Source: Lachnospiraceae bacterium UBA2864 (GTDB lineage Bacteria; Bacillota; Clostridia; Lachnospirales; Lachnospiraceae). Taken from it: a stretch of DNA of 40,068 nt. The stretch is taken from the NCBI GenBank assembly GCA_002350525.1, contig DEFA01000050.1:84509-124576 (forward strand). The letters are read 5' to 3'. The position numbers and the translations under genes are program-made. This document shows positions 24,193-31,911 of the stretch, in pieces. The notes below the pieces were generated by a model. That model was given only the letters and a program-made list of their open reading frames with translations, had not been told where the DNA came from and ran no database searches. Numbering within the stretch: the first letter of the stretch is position 1; each line of letters starts with the position of its first letter.

Positions 24193-24960
24193 CTATAACT
24201 TTCTGCATTTAAAGCACATCGAAAGCGGGACCATTTTCGCTTTTTGCGCCTTAGGGCTGTTATCTTCAGTATCCGCTAATGACTTTTCGTCGGTTTGTTC
24301 TATCATTTTCTCGATTATAAATCCGGCATCATATAATGCATTAACATATGTTGAAATCTTTCTGTTCGCAAATGTTACAGTTGTATCATGAACCGGCATC
24401 TTTAAGTAAGACTCATCAAAATAGCTGCGCGAAAAGACCAGTTCTCCATTATCAACAACATCCTCCCCGGTCTCATATGATTTCGCAACACAGTAGTGAA
24501 GCGGATGTCCCCAGCTGAATATGAAATAACCACCACTCTTAAGATACGAAGCAGCCTTCTTAAATGTCCCTTCGAGGTCTGTCGTCCAGCCTATTCCGTA
24601 TATTGAATAAACATAGTCAAAATAGTCCTGCGGAATATCACTGTCTGCTTCCATCGGGGCACATATAAGTTTAGGATTGCAGCCGCTCTCCTTTAAGAGC
24701 TTCCCGGCATTATCCAATTGTTTCTGCGACAGATCTAATCCCCACAACTCTTCTGCGCCTTTATCCGCAAGATATTTGAGCGAATGCCCACTGCCGCAGC
24801 ATATCTCGAGGACTTTCTTTCCTTCAACCTCCGAAAAAAAATGAAGGTCATCTTCTGTCGCGAATTTGACTCCGTATTTCGGCAAAGCTGTAGTTCCAAA
24901 CCAGAGATCAGCATGATCATCCCAGTATTTTTTATTCTTTTCTATTATCTGTTCTTCCAT
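24193..24960 (-). CDS. Class I SAM-dependent methyltransferase
   Basis: The 255-residue protein has the SAM-binding motif I VLEICCGSGHSLKYL near residue 50, motif II WGLDLS, and the later FDYVYSIYGIGW and LKSGGYFIFSWGHPL segments of the UbiE/COQ5-like Rossmann methyltransferases. The acceptor is unknown. The ATG at 24960 has AGGA seven bases upstream. It ends exactly where the SDR fragment begins, so it may once have been part of a longer gene run. It looks intact in length and motifs. Confidence 0.88.
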   Translation of the reverse strand: MEEQIIEKNKKYWDDHADLWFGTTALPKYGVKFATEDDLHFFSEVEGKKVLEICCGSGHSLKYLADKGAEELWGLDLSQKQLDNAGKLLKESGCNPKLICAPMEADSDIPQDYFDYVYSIYGIGWTTDLEGTFKKAASYLKSGGYFIFSWGHPLHYCVAKSYETGEDVVDNGELVFSRSYFDESYLKMPVHDTTVTFANRKISTYVNALYDAGFIIEKMIEQTDEKSLADTEDNSPKAQKAKMVPLSMCFKCRKL

Positions 24961-25057
24961 TATCAGTTCCTATCTGCTATATATTCCGGTTTATTCTTCT
25001 AATAGATAATCTTCAGCACTAACATTTTCACCTCTTTAAATTTTGATTTGTCATCGT

Positions 25058-25861
25058 CTATAAAACTGTAATAAACTTGTGACGGAAGATCTTTACAAAG
25101 TAAATGGCCATCGCAAGTAAGATTACAAACTGTATAACAAGCCAGGGGATACTGCACATAATAAATCCATTTTTTAGATAATATACCGGAGTTCCAAAGA
25201 GTACCACTTTACTCTTATCAACAAGTTGCAGAGAATTATATATAATATGACCCGCAACCGTATAGATAATATTTCCCGTGTAATAATACACTACAGTCCA
25301 AATAAGAGAAATGGCCAGCATAGCCGTAATACCCTGAATGTTATAAGCGTGCATGACTGCAAACAATACAGTGATTAATATAATTACAAAAGGAGCTTTG
25401 TATTCTTTTTTTATTACTTCGATGCCACCAAAGCGGAATATCAATTCCTCTGCCAGAGGTGCAATAATAACCGCTTCAACTATCAGCCCTATACCCGGAG
25501 CTGCTGAGCTGTTACTCTCTATAACTGTCGAAGAGGAAAGTATCCATCCGCACAGATGCATAACAACATATGAAAGCGATAGCGGACAAATAATAGAGAA
25601 AAGAAAAACAAATACATCAAGTTTTTTAAAATCGACTGCTTGTATAATCGTCCTCCCGCAGGTCTTCTTCAAAAACCATATCGTAAAAATACCGGAGGCT
25701 AAATAAGCCACCGAATTGAGAATGTTGCTGCTCCCATCATTATCGCCTGAGGCACCGGAAATAGCGGATATAAAAGCGCCTACTGCCATAAAGATTATAA
25801 GGAGAGTCAGAAGATTAAAAATAGCTTCACGCTTTGGATGTGGAGTTTTTTCGTCTTTCAT
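25058..25861 (-). CDS. CPBP-family intramembrane protease
   Basis: A 267-residue protein with about seven to eight membrane helices. CPBP/CAAX-protease motifs are present: EELIFRFGG (Glu-Glu...Arg), then FAVMHAYN (the FxxxH motif) and a third-motif His in YTVAGHIIYNSL. Bacterial members act as intramembrane glutamic proteases or bacteriocin self-immunity proteins. The start ATG has AAGGAAAG upstream. It lies 42 bases after a second CPBP gene in the same direction. The last codons and stop fall within a short sequence that recurs at 30433-30453. Confidence 0.85.
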   Translation of the reverse strand: MKDEKTPHPKREAIFNLLTLLIIFMAVGAFISAISGASGDNDGSSNILNSVAYLASGIFTIWFLKKTCGRTIIQAVDFKKLDVFVFLFSIICPLSLSYVVMHLCGWILSSSTVIESNSSAAPGIGLIVEAVIIAPLAEELIFRFGGIEVIKKEYKAPFVIILITVLFAVMHAYNIQGITAMLAISLIWTVVYYYTGNIIYTVAGHIIYNSLQLVDKSKVVLFGTPVYYLKNGFIMCSIPWLVIQFVILLAMAIYFVKIFRHKFITVL

Positions 25862-25903
25862 CTATATATACTTTCCTTCTCCATTATTCCGCATTGATTG
25901 AAT

Positions 25904-26587
25904 CTATGATGTCAAAATCATAATCATCAAAATTACTATTATATCTGTCAAAAAATGCGGAACCCAACTACACCATGCATTATCAGTTTCCTTAAATATA
26001 ATACCATAAAATATCGAATCAACAAAAATACCACCAATATCTAAAATCATAATTGCAACCGCTCCATAGGAGAAATGTCCGATAGCAAACAAAACTGATG
26101 TCATAATAACTGATGGGATAAAACCAAACACCTTTGTCGTTTGTTTCTGAAAGAATGCTCTCATAGCAATTTCTTCACCTAATGGTATAACCGTTGATTC
26201 AAAAAATATTGGTTTTAATTTTGCCAGTTCTAAATCAAAAGGGATTCTTGATTTCAAAAAATCAAAATACTCCGGCATAAGAGCTTTATATACAAATACC
26301 AATATTATATTCAAAACAACAGGTACTAAAATAAGCACTATTACTTTTTTACTTTTTAGCTTAGGCAAAAATGTCTTTATATCAAGTGCTTCTTGTTTAG
26401 AGTCATTTGTTTTTCGTGTGACAAAAAATGCAACTAACCCTACAATTATTGTTAAACCTGCTAATTTCAGAGGTTCACCCTTTACTTCAAGCTTAAATAT
26501 ATTTGAAAAAGACAAGATGCTCATTATAATCAAAAAAGCTACTACACATTTATTTAATTTCGTCACATTATTCTTATCCATTATCAT
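25904..26587 (-). CDS. CPBP-family intramembrane protease, second copy
   Basis: The 227-residue membrane protein has GEEIAMRAFF (motif 1), VLFAIGHFSYG (motif 2) and WVPHFLTDI (motif 3) of the CPBP glutamic proteases, with about six hydrophobic segments. It is only weakly similar to the neighbour at 25058, so it is not a recent duplicate. It is visibly more AT-rich than the genes before 22 kb. The gene starts 14 bases after the TetR regulator stop, so the regulator probably controls it. The ribosome site is weak. A role in bacteriocin immunity or envelope-stress control is inferred from the family only. Confidence 0.83.
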   Translation of the reverse strand: MIMDKNNVTKLNKCVVAFLIIMSILSFSNIFKLEVKGEPLKLAGLTIIVGLVAFFVTRKTNDSKQEALDIKTFLPKLKSKKVIVLILVPVVLNIILVFVYKALMPEYFDFLKSRIPFDLELAKLKPIFFESTVIPLGEEIAMRAFFQKQTTKVFGFIPSVIMTSVLFAIGHFSYGAVAIMILDIGGIFVDSIFYGIIFKETDNAWCSWVPHFLTDIIVILMIMILTS

Positions 26588-26601
26588 TCTTTTCTACATA
26601 C

Positions 26602-27168
26602 CTATTTGCTTTTAATCCTAGTTGCAAGTATTCCATAAAAAACATTTTCCAGCATCTTTTTGTTTTCTTCTTCATCGTATTCTACTGAATTATTAGCATG
26701 TAAACTTGCAAGCCCGTGAACAGCACAAAAGAATGTCATAAAGACTTCTTTTGCTTCCTCTACTCCACATCCGATTCCTTTTGCCATTACATTTAGAATA
26801 CCTAACAACTCCGGATTCTCTATAAGAGCCGTCATATCCATACCGCCTAACATATCTGTCTGAAAAAGAAATCTGAATAAATTCTTTTCTTCATGACCAA
26901 ATCTGACATAATTAAGTCCTAACGAAAGCAGCGGGTTCTGATCAGATTCCTTCGGCATAACGAAAGAGGTATGATAATCATCAGCAATTTCGTATGCAGC
27001 TTTTTTGATCTCCTCAACCGTTTTAAAATTATATAAAACCGGCTGTGTCGAACATCCAAGATACTCTGCAATCGTTCTTGTATTCAAATTTTCATGTCCA
27101 CGTTCTCTAACAACCTCAAAAGAAGCATTCGCAACCATTTCTTTTGTAACTTTAACTTTCGGTGGCAT
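26602..27168 (-). CDS. TetR/AcrR-family transcriptional regulator
   Basis: The 188-residue protein has an N-terminal TetR helix-turn-helix (VTKEMVANASFEVVRERG, TRTIAEYLGCSTQPVLYNF) and a C-terminal ligand domain containing a TetR_C-type segment (FFCAVHGLASLHAN). ATG 27168 is preceded by GGAGG. Its promoter (TTGACG 27240-27245, TATAAT 27218-27223) overlaps a 28-base palindrome, so it should repress its own operon, including at least one CPBP protease gene. The inducer is unknown. Confidence 0.9.
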   Translation of the reverse strand: MPPKVKVTKEMVANASFEVVRERGHENLNTRTIAEYLGCSTQPVLYNFKTVEEIKKAAYEIADDYHTSFVMPKESDQNPLLSLGLNYVRFGHEEKNLFRFLFQTDMLGGMDMTALIENPELLGILNVMAKGIGCGVEEAKEVFMTFFCAVHGLASLHANNSVEYDEEENKKMLENVFYGILATRIKSK

Positions 27169-27194
27169 TTTTCCTCCAATCATATATTCATTAT

Positions 27195-27222
27195 ATAATC
27201 CTTGTTATATAACAATGATTAT
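27195..27222. promoter_or_regulatory. TetR operator, 28-base palindrome
   Basis: Arms ATAATCCTTGTTAT (27195-27208) and ATAACAATGATTAT (27209-27222) are inverted repeats with a single mismatch. The dyad overlaps the -10 hexamer of the minus-strand promoter, whose -35 TTGACG lies 16 bases further upstream. Confidence 0.8.
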
Positions 27223-27253
27223 ACATCATATCAGACTCTCGTCAATAGCATTT

Positions 27254-27348
27254 TAATAAAAAAATGGCATATACCACACAGCACATGTCCTACACATGCG
27301 ATAAGCAACGCCATTTTAATCTTGTTATTTTTTCAAATTATTCTCCTT
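27254..27348 (-). promoter_or_regulatory. Short leader ORF (start-Lys-Lys-stop) plus terminator-like hairpin
   Basis: On the minus strand AAGGAG (27343-27348) precedes, by six bases, the frame TTG-AAA-AAA-TAA (27325-27336). Downstream AAAATGGC (27310-27317) pairs with GCCATTTT (27261-27268) around an inner hairpin, and the 3' arm runs into a U tract. A small perfect hairpin (TAACAC/GTGTTA, 27359-27377) lies upstream. The whole resembles a ribosome-mediated attenuator; at minimum it is a terminator after the DUF7336 gene. Confidence 0.55.
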
Positions 27349-27387
27349 CTACTCCAGATAACACTCACGGCGTGTTAAACTCCTGCA

Positions 27388-27624
27388 TCACTTTCCATAC
27401 CGAACTGTTGTGAATCCGTCATTCCAGCTTGATCTATCCAGTTCATATTCATGTATTTCAAAACACTCCAACGGCAGATCCTTAAAACCCTCCAAGTCTT
27501 TATGACTTTGAATGGCATCTCTTGCTTTTTCTTCCATTGAATAGATTCCGATCAACTTTTCTTCGTCATGTTCCCCAAAATCATCACTCTGTTCGTAAAC
27601 ATGCCAAAGTACATATACTTTCAT
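27388..27624 (-). CDS. Small DUF7336-like protein
   Basis: This 78-residue protein matches the pattern I recall for DUF7336: a first strand VYVLWHVYE, then DEEKLIGIYSMEEKARDAI, GFKDLP, and the C-terminal EIHEYELDRSSWNDGF. No function is known; it is cytoplasmic and acidic. GGAGG lies 12 bases upstream of the start, a long spacing. It follows the ABM monooxygenase gene by 27 bases. Confidence 0.7.
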   Translation of the reverse strand: MKVYVLWHVYEQSDDFGEHDEEKLIGIYSMEEKARDAIQSHKDLEGFKDLPLECFEIHEYELDRSSWNDGFTTVRYGK

Positions 27625-27651
27625 GTATATTTATAACCTCCATAAAAGTTT

Positions 27652-27972
27652 TTATTTCCTCAGGTACTTCTCATCTGATTCATATTCATCACTCACATAG
27701 CGTTCAATGGTCATGTGAAGATCATATTTCTCGCGAAGCTCAGCAAGCTGCTTCATCATAGGAGACGCATGATGTGCATCTATCGCTGCCTGGTCAGTCC
27801 AGGAGTCAATGAGCAGCACAGTTTCCAGATCATCCATTGGCTGAAAGTATTCATATCGAAGATTTCCTTCCTCCGCTCGAATAGCTTCCGCGATGCCGGA
27901 TGATTCCATCTCTTCCACAAATGCACGTGCATTTCCATTTGTTCCCGTATAATACAGATTTACTGTTATCAT
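27652..27972 (-). CDS. Antibiotic biosynthesis monooxygenase (ABM) domain protein
   Basis: The 106-residue single-domain protein has the ferredoxin-like ABM fold pattern: MITVNLYYTG, then EAIRAEEGNLRYEYFQPMDD, then VLLIDSWTDQAAIDAHHASP. Members include quinol monooxygenases of the YgiN type. The ATG at 27972 has GGAG six bases upstream; the five extra upstream residues would lack a site. The enzymatic role is inferred from the family and many members remain untested. Confidence 0.82.
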   Translation of the reverse strand: MITVNLYYTGTNGNARAFVEEMESSGIAEAIRAEEGNLRYEYFQPMDDLETVLLIDSWTDQAAIDAHHASPMMKQLAELREKYDLHMTIERYVSDEYESDEKYLRK

Positions 27973-28013
27973 AGAATCTCCTTCCATAAATCATAACTAT
28001 CAAGTTGCAGAAC

Positions 28014-28484
28014 TTAATCTCTCACATACATCAACTGTTTAAACTCACCACCACGGTCTATCACACGGACCTTATCTGTCAATTCAAAGCCGCACTTCTC
28101 ATAAAATGCGCGCGCATTAAGATTTACCTCCAATACCCAAAGCACAATGCGAAGATCTTTATATTCAGAGAATATGTACTCCATAACCTTGCGGCCAAAC
28201 CCACGCCCTCTATACTTTTCCAGTATATAGATACTCGATATCTCAATTTCTTCTTCGTTACCGACCAGCTTCACGATTCCGGCAGTCTGACCATCTGCTT
28301 CTATACGCAGATATACACAATGCTTGTCATCCAAAGAGCGGAGAAACTCCTCACGTCTGGATGAAGGTGAATCTGAATCTAAATATTCCTGACTGAAAAT
28401 GCCCTGATATGTCTGCTTCCACGCATCAGAGTGAACTTTACCAATAACATCTGCATCTTCTTTAGTTGCTTTAAGAATCACCAT
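28014..28484 (-). CDS. GNAT-family N-acetyltransferase
   Basis: Intact 156-residue GNAT enzyme. Acetyl-CoA binding motif A is IYILEKYRGRGFGRKVMEYIF near residue 85, preceded by the core strand EIEISSIYI and followed by WVLEVNLNARAFYEKCGFE, the motif B helix. AGGAG lies upstream of the start. The substrate is unknown. It is followed within 41 bases by the ABM gene. Confidence 0.88.
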   Translation of the reverse strand: MVILKATKEDADVIGKVHSDAWKQTYQGIFSQEYLDSDSPSSRREEFLRSLDDKHCVYLRIEADGQTAGIVKLVGNEEEIEISSIYILEKYRGRGFGRKVMEYIFSEYKDLRIVLWVLEVNLNARAFYEKCGFELTDKVRVIDRGGEFKQLMYVRD

Positions 28485-28501
28485 TCTCGTATCTCTCCTG
28501 G

Positions 28502-28675
28502 TCAGATATCCTGAAATATATAACTTCCAATAAAACCAACCCCATATATCTCAAAGTTCAGATCTTTAAATGTTTTCTTTAAGCTTCTCTGGCTTTTAAG
28601 AAATTTCCAGCCTGTAGAATCAGTGAGCTTTGTAAATATCTTCTCTGTAGCTTCTTCAACTGTATAATACTCCAT
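28502..28675 (-). CDS. Short 57-residue protein, probably a truncated family member
   Basis: An open frame starting MEYYTVEEATEKIFTKL and containing GWKFLKSQRSLKKTFKDL and NFEIYGVGFIG before the stop. It begins eight bases after the metallophosphoesterase stop, with GGAG 14 bases upstream. The motif FLKSQR.LKK reminds me of longer uncharacterised Lachnospiraceae proteins whose sequence continues well beyond this point, so it may be a truncated copy. It is too short for most gene callers. Confidence 0.5.
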   Translation of the reverse strand: MEYYTVEEATEKIFTKLTDSTGWKFLKSQRSLKKTFKDLNFEIYGVGFIGSYIFQDI

Positions 28676-28682
28676 CTATCAG

Positions 28683-29624
28683 CTAAGCATCTCCTTTTTG
28701 TATAATCTCAAATGCCTCAGCAAAACACTCCTCTGGTATCTGCGGCCAGTTGCATTCACCCTTCTTCTCATAGCAGATATTCATCGCAAGACTTAACATT
28801 CCTGCATGGGTATATTTTCCACATCTTCCGGTAACAAGTAATTCTGTAAATCCTGTCCAGTATGGAGCCGCCTCATATAAACCGGCCTCTTTCATATCAG
28901 ATACTATACGTTCCGTATCCGCAGGAAGTGATATAAATTCAGGTTTCCATTCTCCATTATCGCTATGAAGTATCATGAATCTGTAACTGTATGGAACGTC
29001 AATAGAAGCGCCTACAGAACCAGGATTCCATACATGAGTAGATCCGCATATTGTTTCCATCTTAATATGAGTGTGTCCGCATATTATATAATCAGATTCA
29101 CATTCATCAACAACCTCTTTAAGGGTTTCATCTTTTATTGCAAATTTTTCATTCACTTTTCTCGGTGAGCCATGACATATCACTATATCCTTCATACCTT
29201 CTGTTTTTATAGTCATTGATATTGGAAGACTATTGAAGAACTCAATATCCTCTTTTGTCAGATGCTCATACGCGAATCTGAGCATTCCGACAGTACTTGG
29301 ATAATCATCCCATTCCGGATGATCCATGCCCAGTTCATCAATCTGATAATTCTCTTTGTTTCCCTTTATGAAATAACACTTTTTAGTATCACGTAACTCG
29401 TATAGTGTTTTCATAGTCTGTTCAATTCCCGGAAACTCCCCTGTATAATCTCCCAGAAAACAAAAAGCGTCTATGCTCTTATCTTCTAGATAATCTATAC
29501 ATGCTTTTAAAGCAATGTAATTTCCATGTATGTCTGATAGTACTGCTATATTCAAAATGTTTTTCTCCATAAATTCTTCTACTTCATCAATCCAGATCAT
29601 AATCTTCTGGATTGAATAATTCAT
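28683..29624 (-). CDS. Calcineurin-like metallophosphoesterase
   Basis: The dimetal phosphoesterase motifs are all visible: SDIHGNY, then FLGDYTG, KGNKENY (GNxE), VICHGSP and ICGHTHI. This is the YfcE/DNA-repair-exonuclease-like cytoplasmic family acting on phosphodiesters or nucleotides. About 240 residues form the core, with a C-terminal extension. The start is uncertain: ATG 29624 has GGAG five bases upstream but adds about 18 residues (YSIQKIMIWIDEVEEF) absent from the family, while ATG 29570 begins just before the domain (MEKNILNIAVLSD) but has only a weak site. The extra piece resembles the first helix of AraC-type regulators, perhaps a leftover of another gene. Confidence 0.83.
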   Translation of the reverse strand: MNYSIQKIMIWIDEVEEFMEKNILNIAVLSDIHGNYIALKACIDYLEDKSIDAFCFLGDYTGEFPGIEQTMKTLYELRDTKKCYFIKGNKENYQIDELGMDHPEWDDYPSTVGMLRFAYEHLTKEDIEFFNSLPISMTIKTEGMKDIVICHGSPRKVNEKFAIKDETLKEVVDECESDYIICGHTHIKMETICGSTHVWNPGSVGASIDVPYSYRFMILHSDNGEWKPEFISLPADTERIVSDMKEAGLYEAAPYWTGFTELLVTGRCGKYTHAGMLSLAMNICYEKKGECNWPQIPEECFAEAFEIIQKGDA

Positions 29625-29690
29625 CCTCACTCCATGATGTACGATAATTCAAAGTTATAAGATTAAGCCTTTATCTCTACAAATTCGAAT

Positions 29691-30212
29691 TTATATAAGA
29701 GTATAACCTCTGAACCCACGCACGGAATAGTATGAATCCGCCCCGTTATGAAATGTGAAAACCGTTCCGTAACGTCGTTCGCAGAACAATGCACCGCCCT
29801 TGTCGCGAATATCATCTGGCGTAGCGATCCAACTTGACGTTTTCAAATCAAATTCCCCGAGACTTTGCAGTCGGCGATAGAGTTCCTCCGTCATGATCAA
29901 AACGCCGATTTCTTTTGCTTTCCATTCGGCGCTGCCTGACGGCGGGTTTTTAGCACGCCCCTGTAATGCCTTTTCGTCATAGCACAGGCTTCTGCGCCCA
30001 GAAGGGGACTCCTTTGCGCAGTCGCAGAAAATTAGCTTTCCCGTCTTTTCGTCATAGCCGATGGTATCCGGTTCTCCGCCGCTCTCCTCCATCCTTCTCA
30101 AAACGTCCATGGAGCCCGGATGCTCAAGCAAACGTTTCTCCACGTCAAGCCAACTCAGTTCCATATGAAGATTCATATTATCCTGAAACCTCGCTTTTAA
30201 TATTTCTAACAT
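29691..30212 (-). CDS. DUF4256-family protein
   Basis: This 173-residue protein matches the uncharacterised DUF4256 family: WLDVEKRLLEHPGSMDVL, GGEPDTIGYDEKTG, FCDCAKESPSGRRSLCYD, GVLIMTEELYRRLQ and a C-terminal GTVFTFHNGADSYYSVRG segment. The family is cytoplasmic with no established function. ATG 30212 has GGAGG upstream. Its base composition is visibly more GC-rich than its flanks, which suggests recent acquisition. It overlaps the 3' end of a truncated Nudix frame by seven bases. Confidence 0.85.
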   Translation of the reverse strand: MLEILKARFQDNMNLHMELSWLDVEKRLLEHPGSMDVLRRMEESGGEPDTIGYDEKTGKLIFCDCAKESPSGRRSLCYDEKALQGRAKNPPSGSAEWKAKEIGVLIMTEELYRRLQSLGEFDLKTSSWIATPDDIRDKGGALFCERRYGTVFTFHNGADSYYSVRGFRGYTLI

Positions 30213-30433
30213 GTTTTCCCCTCCAATTCCCCGATTTGACATGCTTCAAGCAAGCGACAATTCAATTCATACAATGCTGTTTTATTGGAATCCCACGTCA
30301 GCCTTGTTATAGCTTCATCGTAAGTCAACCACTCAAAGCCATTATGTTCACTCGAAAGTACTATTTTTGAACTGCATTCAAAGCCATATGTATATTCTGG
30401 AATTACAATAGTATCGTGCGACCACAAATAACG
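30206..30433 (-). pseudogene. C-terminal fragment of a Nudix hydrolase
   Basis: The frame reads HDTIVIPEYTYGFE, then KIVLSSEHNGFEWLTYDEAI and WDSNKTALYELNCRLL, the C-terminal third of a Nudix pyrophosphohydrolase. The Nudix box is missing, there is no ATG, and an in-frame TAG lies five codons above the first possible TTG. The break falls at a short sequence that also occurs at the end of the CPBP gene (25045-25068). Confidence 0.72.
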
Positions 30434-30457
30434 ATTTGTCGTCTATAAAACTGAAAG

Positions 30458-31237
30458 TTAAAAATTCACTATATCCGAGATGGCTACCAAAGTTGCTTCT
30501 CCACTGATACTTATTCTCCCGTTATTCAGCAGTTCACAATACAAATTTCCACCTCTCTTGGAAGCCTGATATGCGAGGATTTTAGATTTGCCAAGTTCTT
30601 TTGACCAGTAATCTGCTATCTGACAGTGCGCAGAGCCACATACGGGGTCTTCGGGAATGAGAAGCTTAGGGAAGAAACTTCTGGAAACGCAATCAGTATC
30701 AGTTCCTTTTGCCGTAGCATTCTGTCCTCTTCCGGGAAGCTGCGCTAACTTATTTTGATCCGGACGCATATCTCTAACCTGATCCTCCGATTCAAAAATG
30801 CATACGAGGTCAGGACCCAGGATTGCCTTTACAGGTCTTACTCCGAAAGCTCGTTCCATATCATCTGTCACCGAGATCTCTTTCTGCTCATATGTAGGAA
30901 AATCCATCTCATACAGATTTTTCTTTCTGGTAACTGTCAGCTTTCCGCTGAGCGTATCAAACTCTATCACATCCTTATCCGTCTCGAAATAATTAAATAT
31001 CACAAAAGAAGACGCCAGAGTTGCATGACCGCATAGTTCTACCTCGGATCCGGGAGTAAACCATCTTAAGTGATAACCCTGTTCTTCCTTAACAATAAAC
31101 GCTGTCTCGCTCAGATTATTTTCCATCGCAAGCTTCATCATGAAGTTTTCACTTGGTCATTTGTCCATCACACAAACTGCCACAGGATTCCCTGAAAACG
31201 GTTTGTTTGTAAAAGCATCAACAATATACTGTTTCAT
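30458..31237 (-). pseudogene. PhzF-family isomerase/epimerase-like gene with an in-frame stop
   Basis: The gene starts at ATG 31237 with AGGAGG upstream and reads MKQYIVDAFTNKPFSGNPVA then VCVMDK, the standard PhzF N-terminus. Codon 27 is TGA (31157-31159) where I expect TGG for the Trp of DKWPS. The same frame then continues for about 230 residues with ELCGHATLAS and DPVCGSAHCQIADYW, the hallmarks of the DapF-like PhzF fold. The early Glu of the active site lies after the stop. A restart at the ATG pair near 31141 would lose the first strand of the fold, so I treat it as inactivated unless the stop is read through. Confidence 0.8.
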
Positions 31238-31331
31238 TACATCCATTCCTCCTCAATGAAACGTAATCCTGAAATTCCAATTTAATCTATTTAGAAATTT
31301 TTTTCGATTAACAATCATAAATGAAATAATT

Positions 31332-31703
31332 TCATTCTATTTCAAACTTATTATATATGCGTTTAAACGGAGGTATATCTCTATCCTTTTTCATACATAT
31401 TTCACTATATTTTCTAAACCTTCTACTAAAATACACGTATACAGTTTTTTCATCGTCAAAGTATATATCTATCCACATAGGATAAATATCTCTTTTCCAT
31501 GTTAAATTTTTAACCACTTGTTCAAATGTCATTTTATGTTTTTTCATTTCTTCTAATGGATATGTAAAACTCAATCGAAAAATATCATCGATAGAATTGT
31601 AATTTTTATTTTCTTCAATAGGATATAAATGAAATTCTAATTCATCAACATATTCAACATTTAAACACTGTAAAAAAGCAGTAATAAATTCTGATTTATT
31701 CAT
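31332..31703 (-). CDS. Hypothetical 123-residue protein
   Basis: I do not recognise this AT-rich gene. The product is cytoplasmic, rich in aromatic and charged residues, with MNKSEFITAFLQCL at the start and a central WKRDIYPMWIDIYFDDEKTVYVYFSRRF segment that looks like a beta hairpin. Such compact proteins are often immunity or toxin-antitoxin partners, but nothing specific supports that here. It lies 64 bases after the 43-residue frame, in the same direction as the helicase. Its stop overlaps a 17-base AT palindrome (31320-31336). Confidence 0.55.
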   Translation of the reverse strand: MNKSEFITAFLQCLNVEYVDELEFHLYPIEENKNYNSIDDIFRLSFTYPLEEMKKHKMTFEQVVKNLTWKRDIYPMWIDIYFDDEKTVYVYFSRRFRKYSEICMKKDRDIPPFKRIYNKFEIE

Positions 31704-31767
31704 AAACTAATTCCCATTAATCATTGCATTATATTCTTTTATAGTATCAATTACATTTCTGCTTAGT

Positions 31768-31899
31768 TTAAGTTAAGTCTTCCCATCCGGAAATATCAAC
31801 TCTGCCCTGCCTATAAAATGCAATGAACATATCCAGACATTCTCCGACACTGATATCATCTACTTTTTTGTTTGATTTTAAAATATCAAAGAGTCCCAT
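31768..31899 (-). CDS. 43-residue small protein following the helicase operon
   Basis: An open frame starting MGLFDILKSNKKVDD and ending GRVDISGWEDLT. GAGGAAA lies seven bases upstream of the start. It follows the 69-residue gene by 12 bases, so it probably shares its transcript. The MGLFDILK-type start is common in small cytoplasmic proteins. It could be complete or the head of a truncated protein. Confidence 0.45.
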   Translation of the reverse strand: MGLFDILKSNKKVDDISVGECLDMFIAFYRQGRVDISGWEDLT

Positions 31900-31911
31900 G
31901 CGATTTTCCTC

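Noticed and set aside
31157..31159. Selenocysteine or recoded TGA in the PhzF gene
   Set aside because: The expected residue is Trp and no downstream SECIS-like hairpin or UGA-decoding context is apparent. Many TGA codons in the window act as normal stops.
23503..31240. Integron-like cassette array (many small same-strand enzyme genes)
   Set aside because: There is no integrase gene, gaps between genes are mostly under 50 bases, and no attC-like element repeats between them. Only one 21-base sequence recurs, and just twice.
31320..31336. AATGAAAT-A-ATTTCATT palindrome as a terminator
   Set aside because: It is weak because it is AT-only at the ends, overlaps a stop codon and has no U tract.
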